From positions 1-53,774 of the forward strand of contig DKWE01000094.1 in the NCBI GenBank assembly GCA_002491565.1: 53,774 nt of DNA. The letters are read 5' to 3'. A model generated the notes under the pieces. It did not search any database. It saw only the letters and a list, made by a program, of their open reading frames with translations, and was not told the DNA's origin. The stretch is from Lachnospiraceae bacterium UBA7160 (GTDB lineage: Bacteria; Bacillota; Clostridia; Lachnospirales; Lachnospiraceae). A program made the translations under genes and the position numbers. Each line of letters starts with the position of its first letter. The stretch's first letter is position 1. Positions 34,995 through 42,452 of this stretch are shown in pieces.

Positions 34995-35111
34995 AATTGC
35001 TCCTCCTTATTTGCTGAGGCTCACACCAGACTCTGCACAGCTGCCGCTTCTCGTCCGTTGTTCCTGCACATCCGCTATTCCTGCACGGTCTGCTTTGTGT
35101 CCGCCTCTTCT

Positions 35112-36026
35112 TCAGCCTTTGCCCGCGACCTGTGCATATACCCTCTGTATCTCCTCTGCTGTGGCAAGATGGTCCGAAAATGCACTGGCGCTCCCCGCTG
35201 CCACGCCCAGATGGAAGGCATATTCATAATCCTGCTTTTCCAGCCAGCCTGCCATAAAACCAGCCACCATGGAATCTCCGGCTCCGACGCCGTTGACCAA
35301 CGTTCCCTTCGGAGCGGGCGCATCATAGACCTCTCCATTCGCCGCGATCAGCACCGCGCCCTCGCCAGCCATGGAGACCAGCACATTCTGCGCTCCCATT
35401 TCCCGGAGCTTTTTCCCGTAAGGTACGACCTCCTCCCTGCTTTTTAGGTCTGCCTTGAAAATCTCACCCAGCTCATGATTGTTCGGTTTGATCAAAAATG
35501 GCCGGTATGGGAGCACATTCAAAAGAAGCTCCTTTGTCGCGTCTACCACGATCTGTATTTTTCTCCCTCTCAGCTGCTCCATAATTTTCTGATAGGCGTC
35601 ATCCGGCATCGACGGCGGAATACTCCCTGACAGGAAAAGTACATCCCCATCTCCCAGCCGGTCAAGCTGCGCCATCAGCTGCTGCACCTTCTCTTTGCCG
35701 ATGACCGGGCCCTGTCCGTTAATCTCCGTCCCTTCTACTGACCGGAGCTTCACATTGATTCGCGTCAGCCCCTCCTCAATCCGGATAAATCCGCTCTGGA
35801 CTCCCAGCTTTTTCAGGCGTCTCACTACTTCATCCCCGGTAAAGCCGGCAACAAATCCAAGCGCCGTACTCTCAATCCCGAGATTCCCGAGGACCGTTGA
35901 AACATTGATCCCTTTACCACCCGGAAGCAGCAGCTCTGAATCTGTCCGGTTCGTAAGACCCAGCTGAAAATCATTCACGGACACAATATAATCCAGCGAT
36001 GGATTAAATGTCACCGTATAAATCAT
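35112..36026 (-). CDS. fruK: 1-phosphofructokinase
   Basis: A 304-residue PfkB-family kinase that turns fructose-1-phosphate into fructose-1,6-bisphosphate. The N-terminus IYTVTFNPSLDYIV, LLPGGKGINVSTVLGNLGI, SGSIPPSMPDDAY, FLIKPNNHELGEIF and VNGVGAGDSMVAGFMAGWL (catalytic Asp in GAGD) are characteristic. First gene of the operon; AAAGGAGGAGG precedes the ATG. Its start lies 52 bp downstream of the -10 at 36078-36083. Confidence 0.95.
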   Translation of the reverse strand: MIYTVTFNPSLDYIVSVNDFQLGLTNRTDSELLLPGGKGINVSTVLGNLGIESTALGFVAGFTGDEVVRRLKKLGVQSGFIRIEEGLTRINVKLRSVEGTEINGQGPVIGKEKVQQLMAQLDRLGDGDVLFLSGSIPPSMPDDAYQKIMEQLRGRKIQIVVDATKELLLNVLPYRPFLIKPNNHELGEIFKADLKSREEVVPYGKKLREMGAQNVLVSMAGEGAVLIAANGEVYDAPAPKGTLVNGVGAGDSMVAGFMAGWLEKQDYEYAFHLGVAAGSASAFSDHLATAEEIQRVYAQVAGKG

Positions 36027-36077
36027 ACCCTTTCCTCCTCCTTTCGCCTGTTTGCTTGTTTTTGACTTTGTGCCTCT

Positions 36078-36106
36078 AGTATAGCTTCAATTTCATTCAA
36101 AGTCAA
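36078..36106 (-). promoter_or_regulatory. Promoter of the fructose operon
   Basis: On the minus strand, TTGACT (36101-36106), a 17-bp spacer and TATACT (36078-36083), about 52 bp before fruK. This is the only clear promoter for the five-gene operon. Confidence 0.85.
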
Positions 36107-36183
36107 TCAAATTAATTCACAAAAAATCAGCTTTCTTTTTATCACTATTGACTGAATTTGATTTTTTATGACTGTTTTTGATT
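36105..36183 (-). promoter_or_regulatory. Three operator-like repeats upstream of the fructose promoter
   Basis: TGACTGAATTTGATT (36149-36163) and TGACTGTTTTTGATT (36169-36183) are direct repeats 20 bp apart. AATCAAATTAATTCA (36105-36119) is an inverted copy matching 13 of 15 bases, touching the -35. The 20-bp spacing puts the first two on one DNA face. They are likely sites for the DeoR-family protein of the operon. Confidence 0.6.
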
Positions 36184-36285
36184 ATCTTTTGCATTTTATC
36201 CAAGCCATAACCTGCGGGTGCCGCTATCTTTTGTCACTTTTTCGGTACCCACCACCGAATCAGCGAAAGAGTTATAAAGACTTAT

Positions 36286-36362
36286 ACGTTCCACTTCGGT
36301 CGGCGTAAGCCGTGTGCCACCGGCACACAGCGCCCTCGCGAAACAATGGACGTAGGAACTGT
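36286..36362. repeat. Dispersed hairpin element, copy 3
   Basis: CACTTCGGTCGG (36293-36304), then a perfect 7-bp hairpin GTGTGCC-ACC-GGCACAC (36312-36328), then the shared core GCGCCCTCGCGAAACAATGG. The outer arms ACGTTCC (36286-36292) and GGAACTGT (about 36355) are nearly complementary. It lies between the ferritin-like gene and the fructose promoter region; a separate hairpin, TTCGGT...ACCGAA, is at 36241-36259. Confidence 0.5.
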
Positions 36363-36518
36363 AACGAAAGGCGTACTTCGCAATCAATTGACAGAACCTG
36401 AACCAGTAACGCAAAAATTTCCAGAATCGCGCAGGAACTCCGAATAAAATCAGAGTCCCCGCTGGATTCTGGAAATACAGCCTGGATGCGTCAGGGCACA
36501 GCCCCCGCACTGCTTTTT

Positions 36519-36953
36519 CTATAGAAATTCTTTCACTTCCGCAACCATGTCCTGTTCTACTTTGATCAGGTCATCTGCGATTTTTTTCACCCGGTTCTCT
36601 GCAGCCGGATACTGGTTCAGGTACTTGCGCAGGGATTTGATTCCCATGTTGCAGCCGTCCGTCATCAGGTCAGCGACCGTCGCGTCGGAATGCTCCATCG
36701 CCATTTTCATGCTGGTTTTCATCCAGGACATCCCCTTCGCCATCGGATTCGGGTCCTTACCGTCATCATGGTACTCCTCCAGGATCTCATGGATCTCGCC
36801 GTCCAGCTTTTCATGCCGCTCCCTGCTCTTGCGCAGGATATTTGCCAGCATCTCGCTCTGCGCATCCCCAATCACATCATTGATCGAAGCGATCCCCATC
36901 TTTACACCGGAATCACAGACACGCAGCAGCTTAATCGTATCATCCTCTATCAT
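36519..36953 (-). CDS. Ferritin-like four-helix protein (DUF2383/PA2169-like)
   Basis: A 144-residue, wholly helical, Met- and Glu-rich protein (IKLLRVCDSGVKMGIASIND, EKLDGEIHEILEEYHDDGKD, KGMSWMKTSMKMAM). It fits the DUF2383/PA2169 four-helix bundle group, relatives of ferritins of uncertain function. A strong AGGAGGTG precedes the ATG. It lies downstream of the Fur-like gene on the same strand, 250 bp apart, so an iron link is possible but unproven. Confidence 0.7.
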   Translation of the reverse strand: MIEDDTIKLLRVCDSGVKMGIASINDVIGDAQSEMLANILRKSRERHEKLDGEIHEILEEYHDDGKDPNPMAKGMSWMKTSMKMAMEHSDATVADLMTDGCNMGIKSLRKYLNQYPAAENRVKKIADDLIKVEQDMVAEVKEFL

Positions 36954-37030
36954 CGTGCACCTCCTGTCTATTCGTTACAATCCACAGGCCAGTGTCATGA
37001 TCTCATCATCAAAGGTTCTAAATCCGCATC

Positions 37031-37201
37031 ATGCCTGCGCATAAGTGGATCAGTGACCTTATCACTCGCGAACTCCAGTCTGGTATCTTGTCCCCAGTAT
37101 CATGTCATATGGTTCCCATCAACCAGCTGCCTCAGCCATATTCGTCCGCAGCCTGTTTTCTGCGAATTGTAATGTCTTCTCTACAGGATGTGCAAAAATC
37201 C
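37031..37201 (+). pseudogene. Relic of a GntR-type helix-turn-helix
   Basis: A plus-strand frame encodes WISDLITRELQSGILSP, then MVPINQLPQPYSSAACFLRI and MSSLQD. This follows the GntR pattern (ISxxIxxxIxSGxLxPGxxLPSxxxLAxxYxVSRxTVRxAxxxL) with several key residues changed. No ribosome binding site and no following effector domain. It lies antisense between the Fur-like and ferritin-like genes. Confidence 0.3.
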
Positions 37202-37206
37202 AAAAA

Positions 37207-37701
37207 CTATACGTCCGCTCCGACAATCCGCCGGATGTCCTGCTCCTGAATGTAACCGCACGCGCGCAAACCGGCGCGGATCACCGTCCGCCATACTTCT
37301 GCGGACAGCCTGCACGTGGTATCATCGCTCAGCTCGATCCGGTAGCCACGCTCCGCATCTCCGCACGCGATATGGTAAAAATTTCCGCGCCGGACTGCGC
37401 CGACCCCCTCCAGGACATTCATCATCCGGTATACCGTTGCCATGCCGATGCTGCTGTCACGCTCTGCTGCCTTATAATAAATTTCTTTGCAGCAGCTGCA
37501 GTCTCCTTCCAATATGACATCCAGAAGGATCCGGCGCTGCCTGGTAATCCGGCAGCCCTGCTCCCGCATTTTTTGCAGGATGGTTTCTTTCTCCATCTGG
37601 GTCCGCTCATACGGAACATACTCCTTCGTGACTTCCTGATCCTCAAACGAAACACCGGCACACTCTTGCGCAGCCTTTTGCTCTTCCAAATGCTCCTGCA
37701 T
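37207..37701 (-). CDS. Fur-family-like regulator with divergent metal domain
   Basis: A 164-residue protein. The winged helix is Fur-like (ILQKMREQGCRITRQRRILL, DCSCCKEIYYKAAERDSSIG, ATVYRMMNVLEGVGAV). The C-terminal metal/dimer domain lacks the HHHxxCxxC segment of true Fur and reads GYRIELSDDTTCRLSAEVWR instead. The first 35 residues are an acidic extension; a Met at residue 36 is a possible start, but GGGAGG sits nine bases before the first ATG. It is the last gene of the feo cluster, 21 bp after the Cys-rich gene. It probably senses iron or another signal in a different way (inference). Confidence 0.75.
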   Translation of the reverse strand: MQEHLEEQKAAQECAGVSFEDQEVTKEYVPYERTQMEKETILQKMREQGCRITRQRRILLDVILEGDCSCCKEIYYKAAERDSSIGMATVYRMMNVLEGVGAVRRGNFYHIACGDAERGYRIELSDDTTCRLSAEVWRTVIRAGLRACGYIQEQDIRRIVGADV

Positions 37702-37722
37702 TCCGGTATACCTCCCACCCTC

Positions 37723-37860
37723 TCAGTGGCAATGACCGCCGCAGCGGCTGCAGTCTCCGCCGCACTGCAGCGATTTTCTGCTCTTCTTATCCTTCACCAT
37801 ACTTCTGACCGCCAGCCACACCACAGCCACGACCACCAATCCTGCAATCGCTGTTCCCAT
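37723..37860 (-). CDS. FeoB-associated Cys-rich membrane protein
   Basis: A 45-residue protein: one membrane helix (TAIAGLVVVAVVWLAVRSMV), a basic KDKKSRKS segment and a Cys/His-rich tail (CGGDCSRCGGHCH) with four cysteines. This is the typical FeoB-associated small protein, proposed to help Fe2+ transfer. GGAGG lies ten bases before the ATG. It starts 25 bp after the end of feoB and precedes the Fur-like gene. Confidence 0.88.
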   Translation of the reverse strand: MGTAIAGLVVVAVVWLAVRSMVKDKKSRKSLQCGGDCSRCGGHCH

Positions 37861-37885
37861 AAAACTCCAGCCTCCTTCCAGCTAT

Positions 37886-40279
37886 TTATCTTGCTCCTGC
37901 CAGTCTCTTTCCAGCTACCTTCAGTGTTGTACTCTCCTTGTACGGGCGGAACAGCAGATACAGGAATCCGACTACCAGCGCCGCCGCAACGATCGTCCAG
38001 AGTCCGAATCCGACGGTCCCGCCTATCAGCCCGCCGATCTGGTATACGCACAGCGATACGACGTATGCCAGCAGGCACTGATATCCGATTGCGAACAGGA
38101 ACCACTTCGTATTATTCATCTCACGCTTGATGGCACCCATAGCCGCGAAGCACGGTGCGCACAGCAGGTTGAATACCAGGAAGGAATACGCCGCGATGGC
38201 CGTCATACTGCCAGCCAGCTCGCCCCAGATCTCTGCGCCGTCCTCTGCCACCTCGGCAAAGCCAAAGAGCACGCCGAACGTGCCTACCACGTTCTCCTTC
38301 GCGATCAGTCCAGTCACCGCCGCAACTGCCATCCTCCAGTCTCCCCAGCCGAGCGGTGAGAAGATCCATGCGATCGCGTTTCCGATCTTTGCCAGGATGC
38401 TGTCATTCAACTGCTCTGCCTCGAGCATTCCGAACGAACCGTCTGCCCAGCCGAAGCTCATCAGGAACCACAGCACAATCGTCGAGAGCAGAATGATGGT
38501 TCCGGCCTTCTTGATGAAGGACCAGCCGCGCTCCCACATGCTGCGCAGCACGTTGCCGACGGTCGGCCAGTGATACGCCGGGAGCTCCATCACGAACGGA
38601 GCCGGATCACCCGCAAACATCTTTGTTTTCTTCAAAATAATACCAGAGCAGATAATTGCCACGATTCCTACAAAATACGCGCTCGGAGCCACCCACGACG
38701 CGCCGTCAAATAACGCGCCCGCAATCAATGCAATGATCGGCAGCTTCGCTCCGCACGGGATGAACGTCGTCGTCATAATCGTCATCTTGCGGTCACGGTC
38801 ATTCTCAATGGTTCTGGATGCCATAACGCCCGGAACGCCGCAGCCAGTGCCGATCAGCATCGGGATAAAGGACTTTCCGGAAAGTCCGAACTTGCGGAAG
38901 ATACGGTCCATGATAAACGCGACTCGCGCCATATAGCCGCAGGCCTCCAAAAATGCCAGGAAGATAAACAGTACGAGCATCTGCGGCACAAAGCCAAGCA
39001 CCGCGCCGACGCCTGCCACGATACCGTCGAGGATCAGTCCCTGCAGCCAATCTGCGCAGTTGATTGCCTCCAGTCCGTTTCCGATCACCTCCGGCACGCC
39101 CGGCACCCAGATCCCATATGCGGAAGCTTCCGGCTCACCCTCGTCTGCCAGCGCCTGTGCTTCTTCTCTGACGGTATCAGTGATCTCCACCGTCTCCAGC
39201 ACTTCGCCTTCTTCATCCAGAATCTCTGCGGAAGTCTTTCCTTCTTCGACCGCAGCTACGATCTGATCTGCACGGCTGAAGTCCGCCGCCGCTTCCTCAT
39301 ACTCGGAGGTGCCGATGCCAAACAGATGCCATCCGTCTCCGAACACGCCGTCATTCGCCCAGTCTGTCGCATACGTACCGACTGTCGTCACAGAAACATA
39401 GTAGACCAGCCACATCACCAGCGCAAAAATCGGAAGTGCCAGCCAGCGGTTTGTCACAACCTGGTCGATCTTATCGGAGGTCGTCAGCTTTTCCTTCGAC
39501 TGCTTCTTCGTCACGCATTTTCCAATAATGGAGGAAATATAGACGTAACGCTCGTTCGTAATAATGCTCTCTGTGTCATCGTCAAACTTTGTCTCCAGCT
39601 CCCTGATCTCCGTGGAAACATCCGGAACTGAGCTCATCTGCTCCGAAATCTTATCATCCTTCTCCAGCAGCTTGATTGCAAAGAAACGCTTCTGCTCTGC
39701 CGGAACGGTACTGCCAAGTTTCTGCTCCACGCACTCGATCACGGACTCAACCTCCGCGGCAAACTCATGCACCGGAGCGCTCGCTTTCTTTTTCTGCGCA
39801 GCCGCAACGGCCTTCTCCGCCGCTTTCTGGATACCGGTCCCCTTCAGTGCAGAAATTTCTACGACCTCGCAGCCCAGCTTCCTGCCAAGCGCGTCGATAT
39901 GTATTTTATCCCCGGACTTTTCCAGAATATCGATCATGTTGACCGCCATCACGACCGGGATACCAAGCTCCATCAGCTGTGTGGACAGATACAGGTTACG
40001 CTCGATGTTCGTGCCGTCGATGATATTGATGATCGCGTCCGGACGCTCCCCGATCAGGTAGTTCCTGGCTACGACCTCCTCCAGTGTGTACGGGGACAGC
40101 GAATAAATTCCCGGGAGGTCCATGATTACGACATCCTTGTGCCCCTTCAGCTTGCCCTCTTTCTTCTCAACCGTGACGCCAGGCCAGTTTCCTACAAACT
40201 GGTTGGAGCCGGTCAGTGCATTGAATAACGTCGTCTTCCCGCAGTTCGGGTTGCCGGCCAGTGCAATCTTGATCGCCAT
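37886..40279 (-). CDS. feoB: Ferrous iron transporter FeoB
   Basis: A 797-residue Fe2+ permease. The N-terminal G domain has GNPNCGKTT (residues 9-17), WPGVTVEKKEG, MDLPGIYSL (G3) and VVMAVNMID (G4). The membrane part shows MLVLFIFLAFLEACGYMARV, MLIGTGCGVPGVMASRTIEN, FIPCGAKLPIIALI and GWGDWRMAVAAVTGLIAKEN. A predicted extracytoplasmic loop is enlarged and acidic (about 39110-39290). The start at 40279 (MAIKIAL) has GAGGGA upstream; a longer frame does not. A gap of 378 bp with tandem hairpins separates it from feoA. Confidence 0.95.
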   Translation of the reverse strand: MAIKIALAGNPNCGKTTLFNALTGSNQFVGNWPGVTVEKKEGKLKGHKDVVIMDLPGIYSLSPYTLEEVVARNYLIGERPDAIINIIDGTNIERNLYLSTQLMELGIPVVMAVNMIDILEKSGDKIHIDALGRKLGCEVVEISALKGTGIQKAAEKAVAAAQKKKASAPVHEFAAEVESVIECVEQKLGSTVPAEQKRFFAIKLLEKDDKISEQMSSVPDVSTEIRELETKFDDDTESIITNERYVYISSIIGKCVTKKQSKEKLTTSDKIDQVVTNRWLALPIFALVMWLVYYVSVTTVGTYATDWANDGVFGDGWHLFGIGTSEYEEAAADFSRADQIVAAVEEGKTSAEILDEEGEVLETVEITDTVREEAQALADEGEPEASAYGIWVPGVPEVIGNGLEAINCADWLQGLILDGIVAGVGAVLGFVPQMLVLFIFLAFLEACGYMARVAFIMDRIFRKFGLSGKSFIPMLIGTGCGVPGVMASRTIENDRDRKMTIMTTTFIPCGAKLPIIALIAGALFDGASWVAPSAYFVGIVAIICSGIILKKTKMFAGDPAPFVMELPAYHWPTVGNVLRSMWERGWSFIKKAGTIILLSTIVLWFLMSFGWADGSFGMLEAEQLNDSILAKIGNAIAWIFSPLGWGDWRMAVAAVTGLIAKENVVGTFGVLFGFAEVAEDGAEIWGELAGSMTAIAAYSFLVFNLLCAPCFAAMGAIKREMNNTKWFLFAIGYQCLLAYVVSLCVYQIGGLIGGTVGFGLWTIVAAALVVGFLYLLFRPYKESTTLKVAGKRLAGAR

Positions 40280-40389
40280 TTTGATTCCCTCTCTCTTTAT
40301 GCTTCTCTGCCGCATGTCTGCTTTGCTCTCCTACAGCTCTGCAAATCATTACCGACAGGAATTGTCTGCAATAACTCTTATAACTTATA

Positions 40390-40585
40390 CCGCCATTCAC
40401 AGGATTTATCTGTTGACGTAAGCCTTTATTATTCACCACAGACAGGCCTTTTCTGTTGTGGCACCCTATTCACCATAGCCAGAATCTATCCTCTGTCGTC
40501 GCAAATCTTTTTTGCAATAGACAGGATCTATCTGTCACCGCAAAGCTTTTTTGTCATAAACGCAGGCTGTTCGTTTTGACAAATT
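40390..40585. repeat. Five-unit tandem hairpin repeat between feoA and feoB
   Basis: Units begin at about 40399, 40442, 40479, 40521 and 40561 (period 37-43 bp). Each centres on ACAGG-N-CTGT (ACAGGATTTATCTGT, ACAGGCCTTTTCTGT, CCAGAATCTATCCTCTGT, ACAGGATCTATCTGT, then a weak fifth). Units 3 and 4 continue with CGCAAA-CTTTTTT. The repeat lies in the feoA-feoB intercistronic region. Confidence 0.6.
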
Positions 40586-40611
40586 TTCATTTGTTCTGTC
40601 TCTCTTTTGTT

Positions 40612-40626
40612 TGTTTAGGCTAACTC
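40612..40626. promoter_or_regulatory. DtxR-like box between feoA and feoB
   Basis: TGTTTAGGCTAACTC contains TTAGGCTAAC, matching the core of the DtxR/IdeR consensus. Related sites lie at the two promoters upstream (41324 and 42453). Assigned by eye. Confidence 0.4.
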
Positions 40627-40657
40627 CTGGTCAAAAAATTTTTGCTACGCTCCCGGT

Positions 40658-40879
40658 CTACTCGACCTCGATCATTTCTGCGTCTGCCTTCCGCAGAGAC
40701 AGCTCATAGCCTCTGACTGTGACCTCTACCGGATCGCCCAGCGGGGCTACCTTTCTCACGAATACGGAAACCCCTTTCGTGATCCCCATATCCATGATCC
40801 GCCTCTTGACCGGCCCCTCGCCGTGCAGCCGCCTGACCGTGACGGTCTGCCCGCAGGCTACCTCCTTCAACGTCTTCAT
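40658..40879 (-). CDS. feoA: FeoA domain protein (first before feoB)
   Basis: A 73-residue SH3-like FeoA protein (LKEVACGQTVTVRRLHGEG, VKRRIMDMGITKGVSVFVRK, VEVTVRGYELSLRKADAEMI). FeoA is thought to act on the cytoplasmic side of FeoB. The start is the Met of MKTLKEV with AGGAGAGGAG upstream. It lies between a second feoA and feoB. Confidence 0.92.
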   Translation of the reverse strand: MKTLKEVACGQTVTVRRLHGEGPVKRRIMDMGITKGVSVFVRKVAPLGDPVEVTVRGYELSLRKADAEMIEVE

Positions 40880-41066
40880 CGTTCTCCTCTCCTTTCCCTG
40901 CATCCGAATTATATCATGTGATCCTCATCCAATATCCGAGGCTCTCGCTTTGCACTCCAATTCTCATCCGAATCCTGCAGCATTGACTTTAATCCGCAGT
41001 CTGCCTGCATACACCTGTGCCGCAAGGCAGATGCTTCCCACCTGGCTTTGTGCCAGGGCTGCGGGT

Positions 41067-41276
41067 TCACACTATGATCTTGTTCGCCATATCGCTCCCG
41101 ATTGCCACCCTGGAATCCTTGACATTGACGATAATGTTGCCGCCAACCCTGGATATCACGGTAACGAAACCGCCTGCTACAAAACCAAGATTTTCCAGAA
41201 ATCTGCGTGTCTCCTCTTTCCCGCCAACTTTCTTGATCGCTATCTCTTCTCCCATATTCGCCATTGTAAGCGGCAT
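41067..41276 (-). CDS. feoA: Second FeoA domain protein
   Basis: A 69-residue FeoA-family protein (MPLTMANMGEEIAIKKVGG, RRFLENLGFVAGGFVTVISR, VAIGSDMANKIIV), clearly distinct from the other copy. AGGAGG lies eight bases before the ATG. Two FeoA proteins ahead of one FeoB are common in Clostridia. It is the first gene after the promoter at 41329-41357. Confidence 0.9.
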   Translation of the reverse strand: MPLTMANMGEEIAIKKVGGKEETRRFLENLGFVAGGFVTVISRVGGNIIVNVKDSRVAIGSDMANKIIV

Positions 41277-41323
41277 CCTCGTATCCTCCTCTTCCAAATA
41301 ATGTAATTATTTTTCATTTCCAT

Positions 41324-41370
41324 TCGTTAGTCTATGCTAATTTTTATTAGATGTCAATAATTATTATTGA
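41324..41370 (-). promoter_or_regulatory. feo promoter with DtxR-like box and AT-rich palindrome
   Basis: On the minus strand, TTGACA (41352-41357), 17 bp, then TAGACT (41329-41334). A DtxR-like box (41324-41340; CGTTAG-CTA-CTAA elements) covers the -10. A perfect palindrome, TCAATAAT-T-ATTATTGA (41354-41370), covers the -35 and resembles AT-rich Fur-type sites. Two different repressors could act here. Confidence 0.65.
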
Positions 41371-41544
41371 AAATTTTTATCATTAACCAAAATTATTACC
41401 CACTCTGCCAGCGCCTTTCAGCTGCCCTTCTGCTGCAACTACTACTCTGCCGGCATCTCATTTGCCATTGCCTCTGTGTTGCCTGTACTGCTCCAATAGA
41501 TCACTGCTACTTTGCTCATGATTTTTCCCTCACCTTTCCTGACT

Positions 41545-42096
41545 TCACGCAGCCACAGTCAGCTGCAGCACGCTTCTGCCCTTCCTCCAGAGACGCAGAT
41601 ACACATCTCTGCACTTTTTATACCGCACGAACCGCTTCTGCGCCTCACACTCATCACAGTATACCTTCCAGCACCCGGAACACTTGAAATTCTGCCCGCC
41701 ATTTTCGATGAACCCGATCACATCGCCCAGTGGATAGTCCAGAAATATCCCGATTTCATGCGGAAAATCCTCTGAATCGCAGAGCCGTCTTTGCAGATGC
41801 TCCAGCGCACCGTCCACCGTCTTACCGGAATACCCGTATCCCGCCAGAAACACCCGCACCTCTGAACGAGCAAGTGTCTGCGCCAGACGCGCCTTCCGGC
41901 AGACATAGATGAGCGCCCGTTCCGGATGACGACGCATCAGCAGGACCGTAATTCCTTTCCCGGCCATCTGCCGGTTCCAGTAGGTGATCTGCCGGTACAG
42001 CTCCATCTCTGAGCCATAGGGCATACTGAACAGGTTCGCCATCTTCAGTGAAGCAAGTGTCGGAGAACAATTCCCGATCAAATACTCTTCCAGCAT
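41545..42096 (-). CDS. DUF3793 family protein
   Basis: A 183-residue protein of the DUF3793 family. MLEEYLIGNCSPTLASLKMA at the N-terminus, VLLMRRHPERALIYVCRKAR, VRVFLAGYGY, DFPHEIGIFLDYPLGDVIGF and a Cys motif (CSGCWKVYCDEC) near the end. The function is not established; the family is repeatedly seen beside feo genes, flavodoxins and DUF2325. AGGAG precedes the ATG. It follows the DUF2325 gene by 49 bp and probably shares its promoter. Confidence 0.85.
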   Translation of the reverse strand: MLEEYLIGNCSPTLASLKMANLFSMPYGSEMELYRQITYWNRQMAGKGITVLLMRRHPERALIYVCRKARLAQTLARSEVRVFLAGYGYSGKTVDGALEHLQRRLCDSEDFPHEIGIFLDYPLGDVIGFIENGGQNFKCSGCWKVYCDECEAQKRFVRYKKCRDVYLRLWRKGRSVLQLTVAA

Positions 42097-42145
42097 ACGA
42101 TTCTCCTTTCCGGATCTGCGTTAGTATTTGCAGTTTGCACGGACA

Positions 42146-42427
42146 TTATGTGCAATATTCCTCCAGCACACCTTTCAGCGCCGCCGCGCTGCTCACATGG
42201 ACGCGCGCCACCGGGATATTGCTCCGCTTTGCCTCCTGTGACGCGGCGATCACCATCTTGTGAGACACGGTGTTCGTAAATAGAATCAGCAGATCCGGGC
42301 ATCCGATTTTTCTGCGGATCGGGCCGCTCTCTTTTGCAAATACCTTTGCCTTGCAGCCATAGCTCTTGCAGATATCCGAATACTGACAGACCATTCTCTC
42401 ATTTCCTCCGATAATCACAACGCTCAT
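42146..42427 (-). CDS. DUF2325 domain protein
   Basis: A 93-residue protein of the DUF2325 family (MSVVIIGGNERMV, DLLILFTNTVSHKMVIAASQ, IPVARVHVSSAAALKGVLEE), a Rossmann-like small domain of unknown function. AGGAGG precedes the ATG. It heads the run DUF2325-DUF3793-feoA-feoA-feoB and lies behind a promoter with a DtxR-like box, supporting an iron role (inference). Confidence 0.85.
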   Translation of the reverse strand: MSVVIIGGNERMVCQYSDICKSYGCKAKVFAKESGPIRRKIGCPDLLILFTNTVSHKMVIAASQEAKRSNIPVARVHVSSAAALKGVLEEYCT

Positions 42428-42452
42428 TGCGGTCCTCCTTTTTGCGATAGTC

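Noticed and set aside
33057..35447. Very long open frame opposite fruA (796 codons, plus strand)
   Set aside because: It is the mirror of a well-supported PTS gene, rich in His/Arg/Cys as expected of an antisense shadow, with no ribosome binding site and no domain.
37102..38130. Plus-strand frame opposite the Fur-like and Cys-rich genes
   Set aside because: Shadow of three well-supported minus-strand genes; no start site.
40390..40585. Possible CRISPR array between feoA and feoB
   Set aside because: The repeats are imperfect, short-period (37-43 bp) and without unique spacers; no cas gene nearby. Kept as a tandem hairpin repeat.
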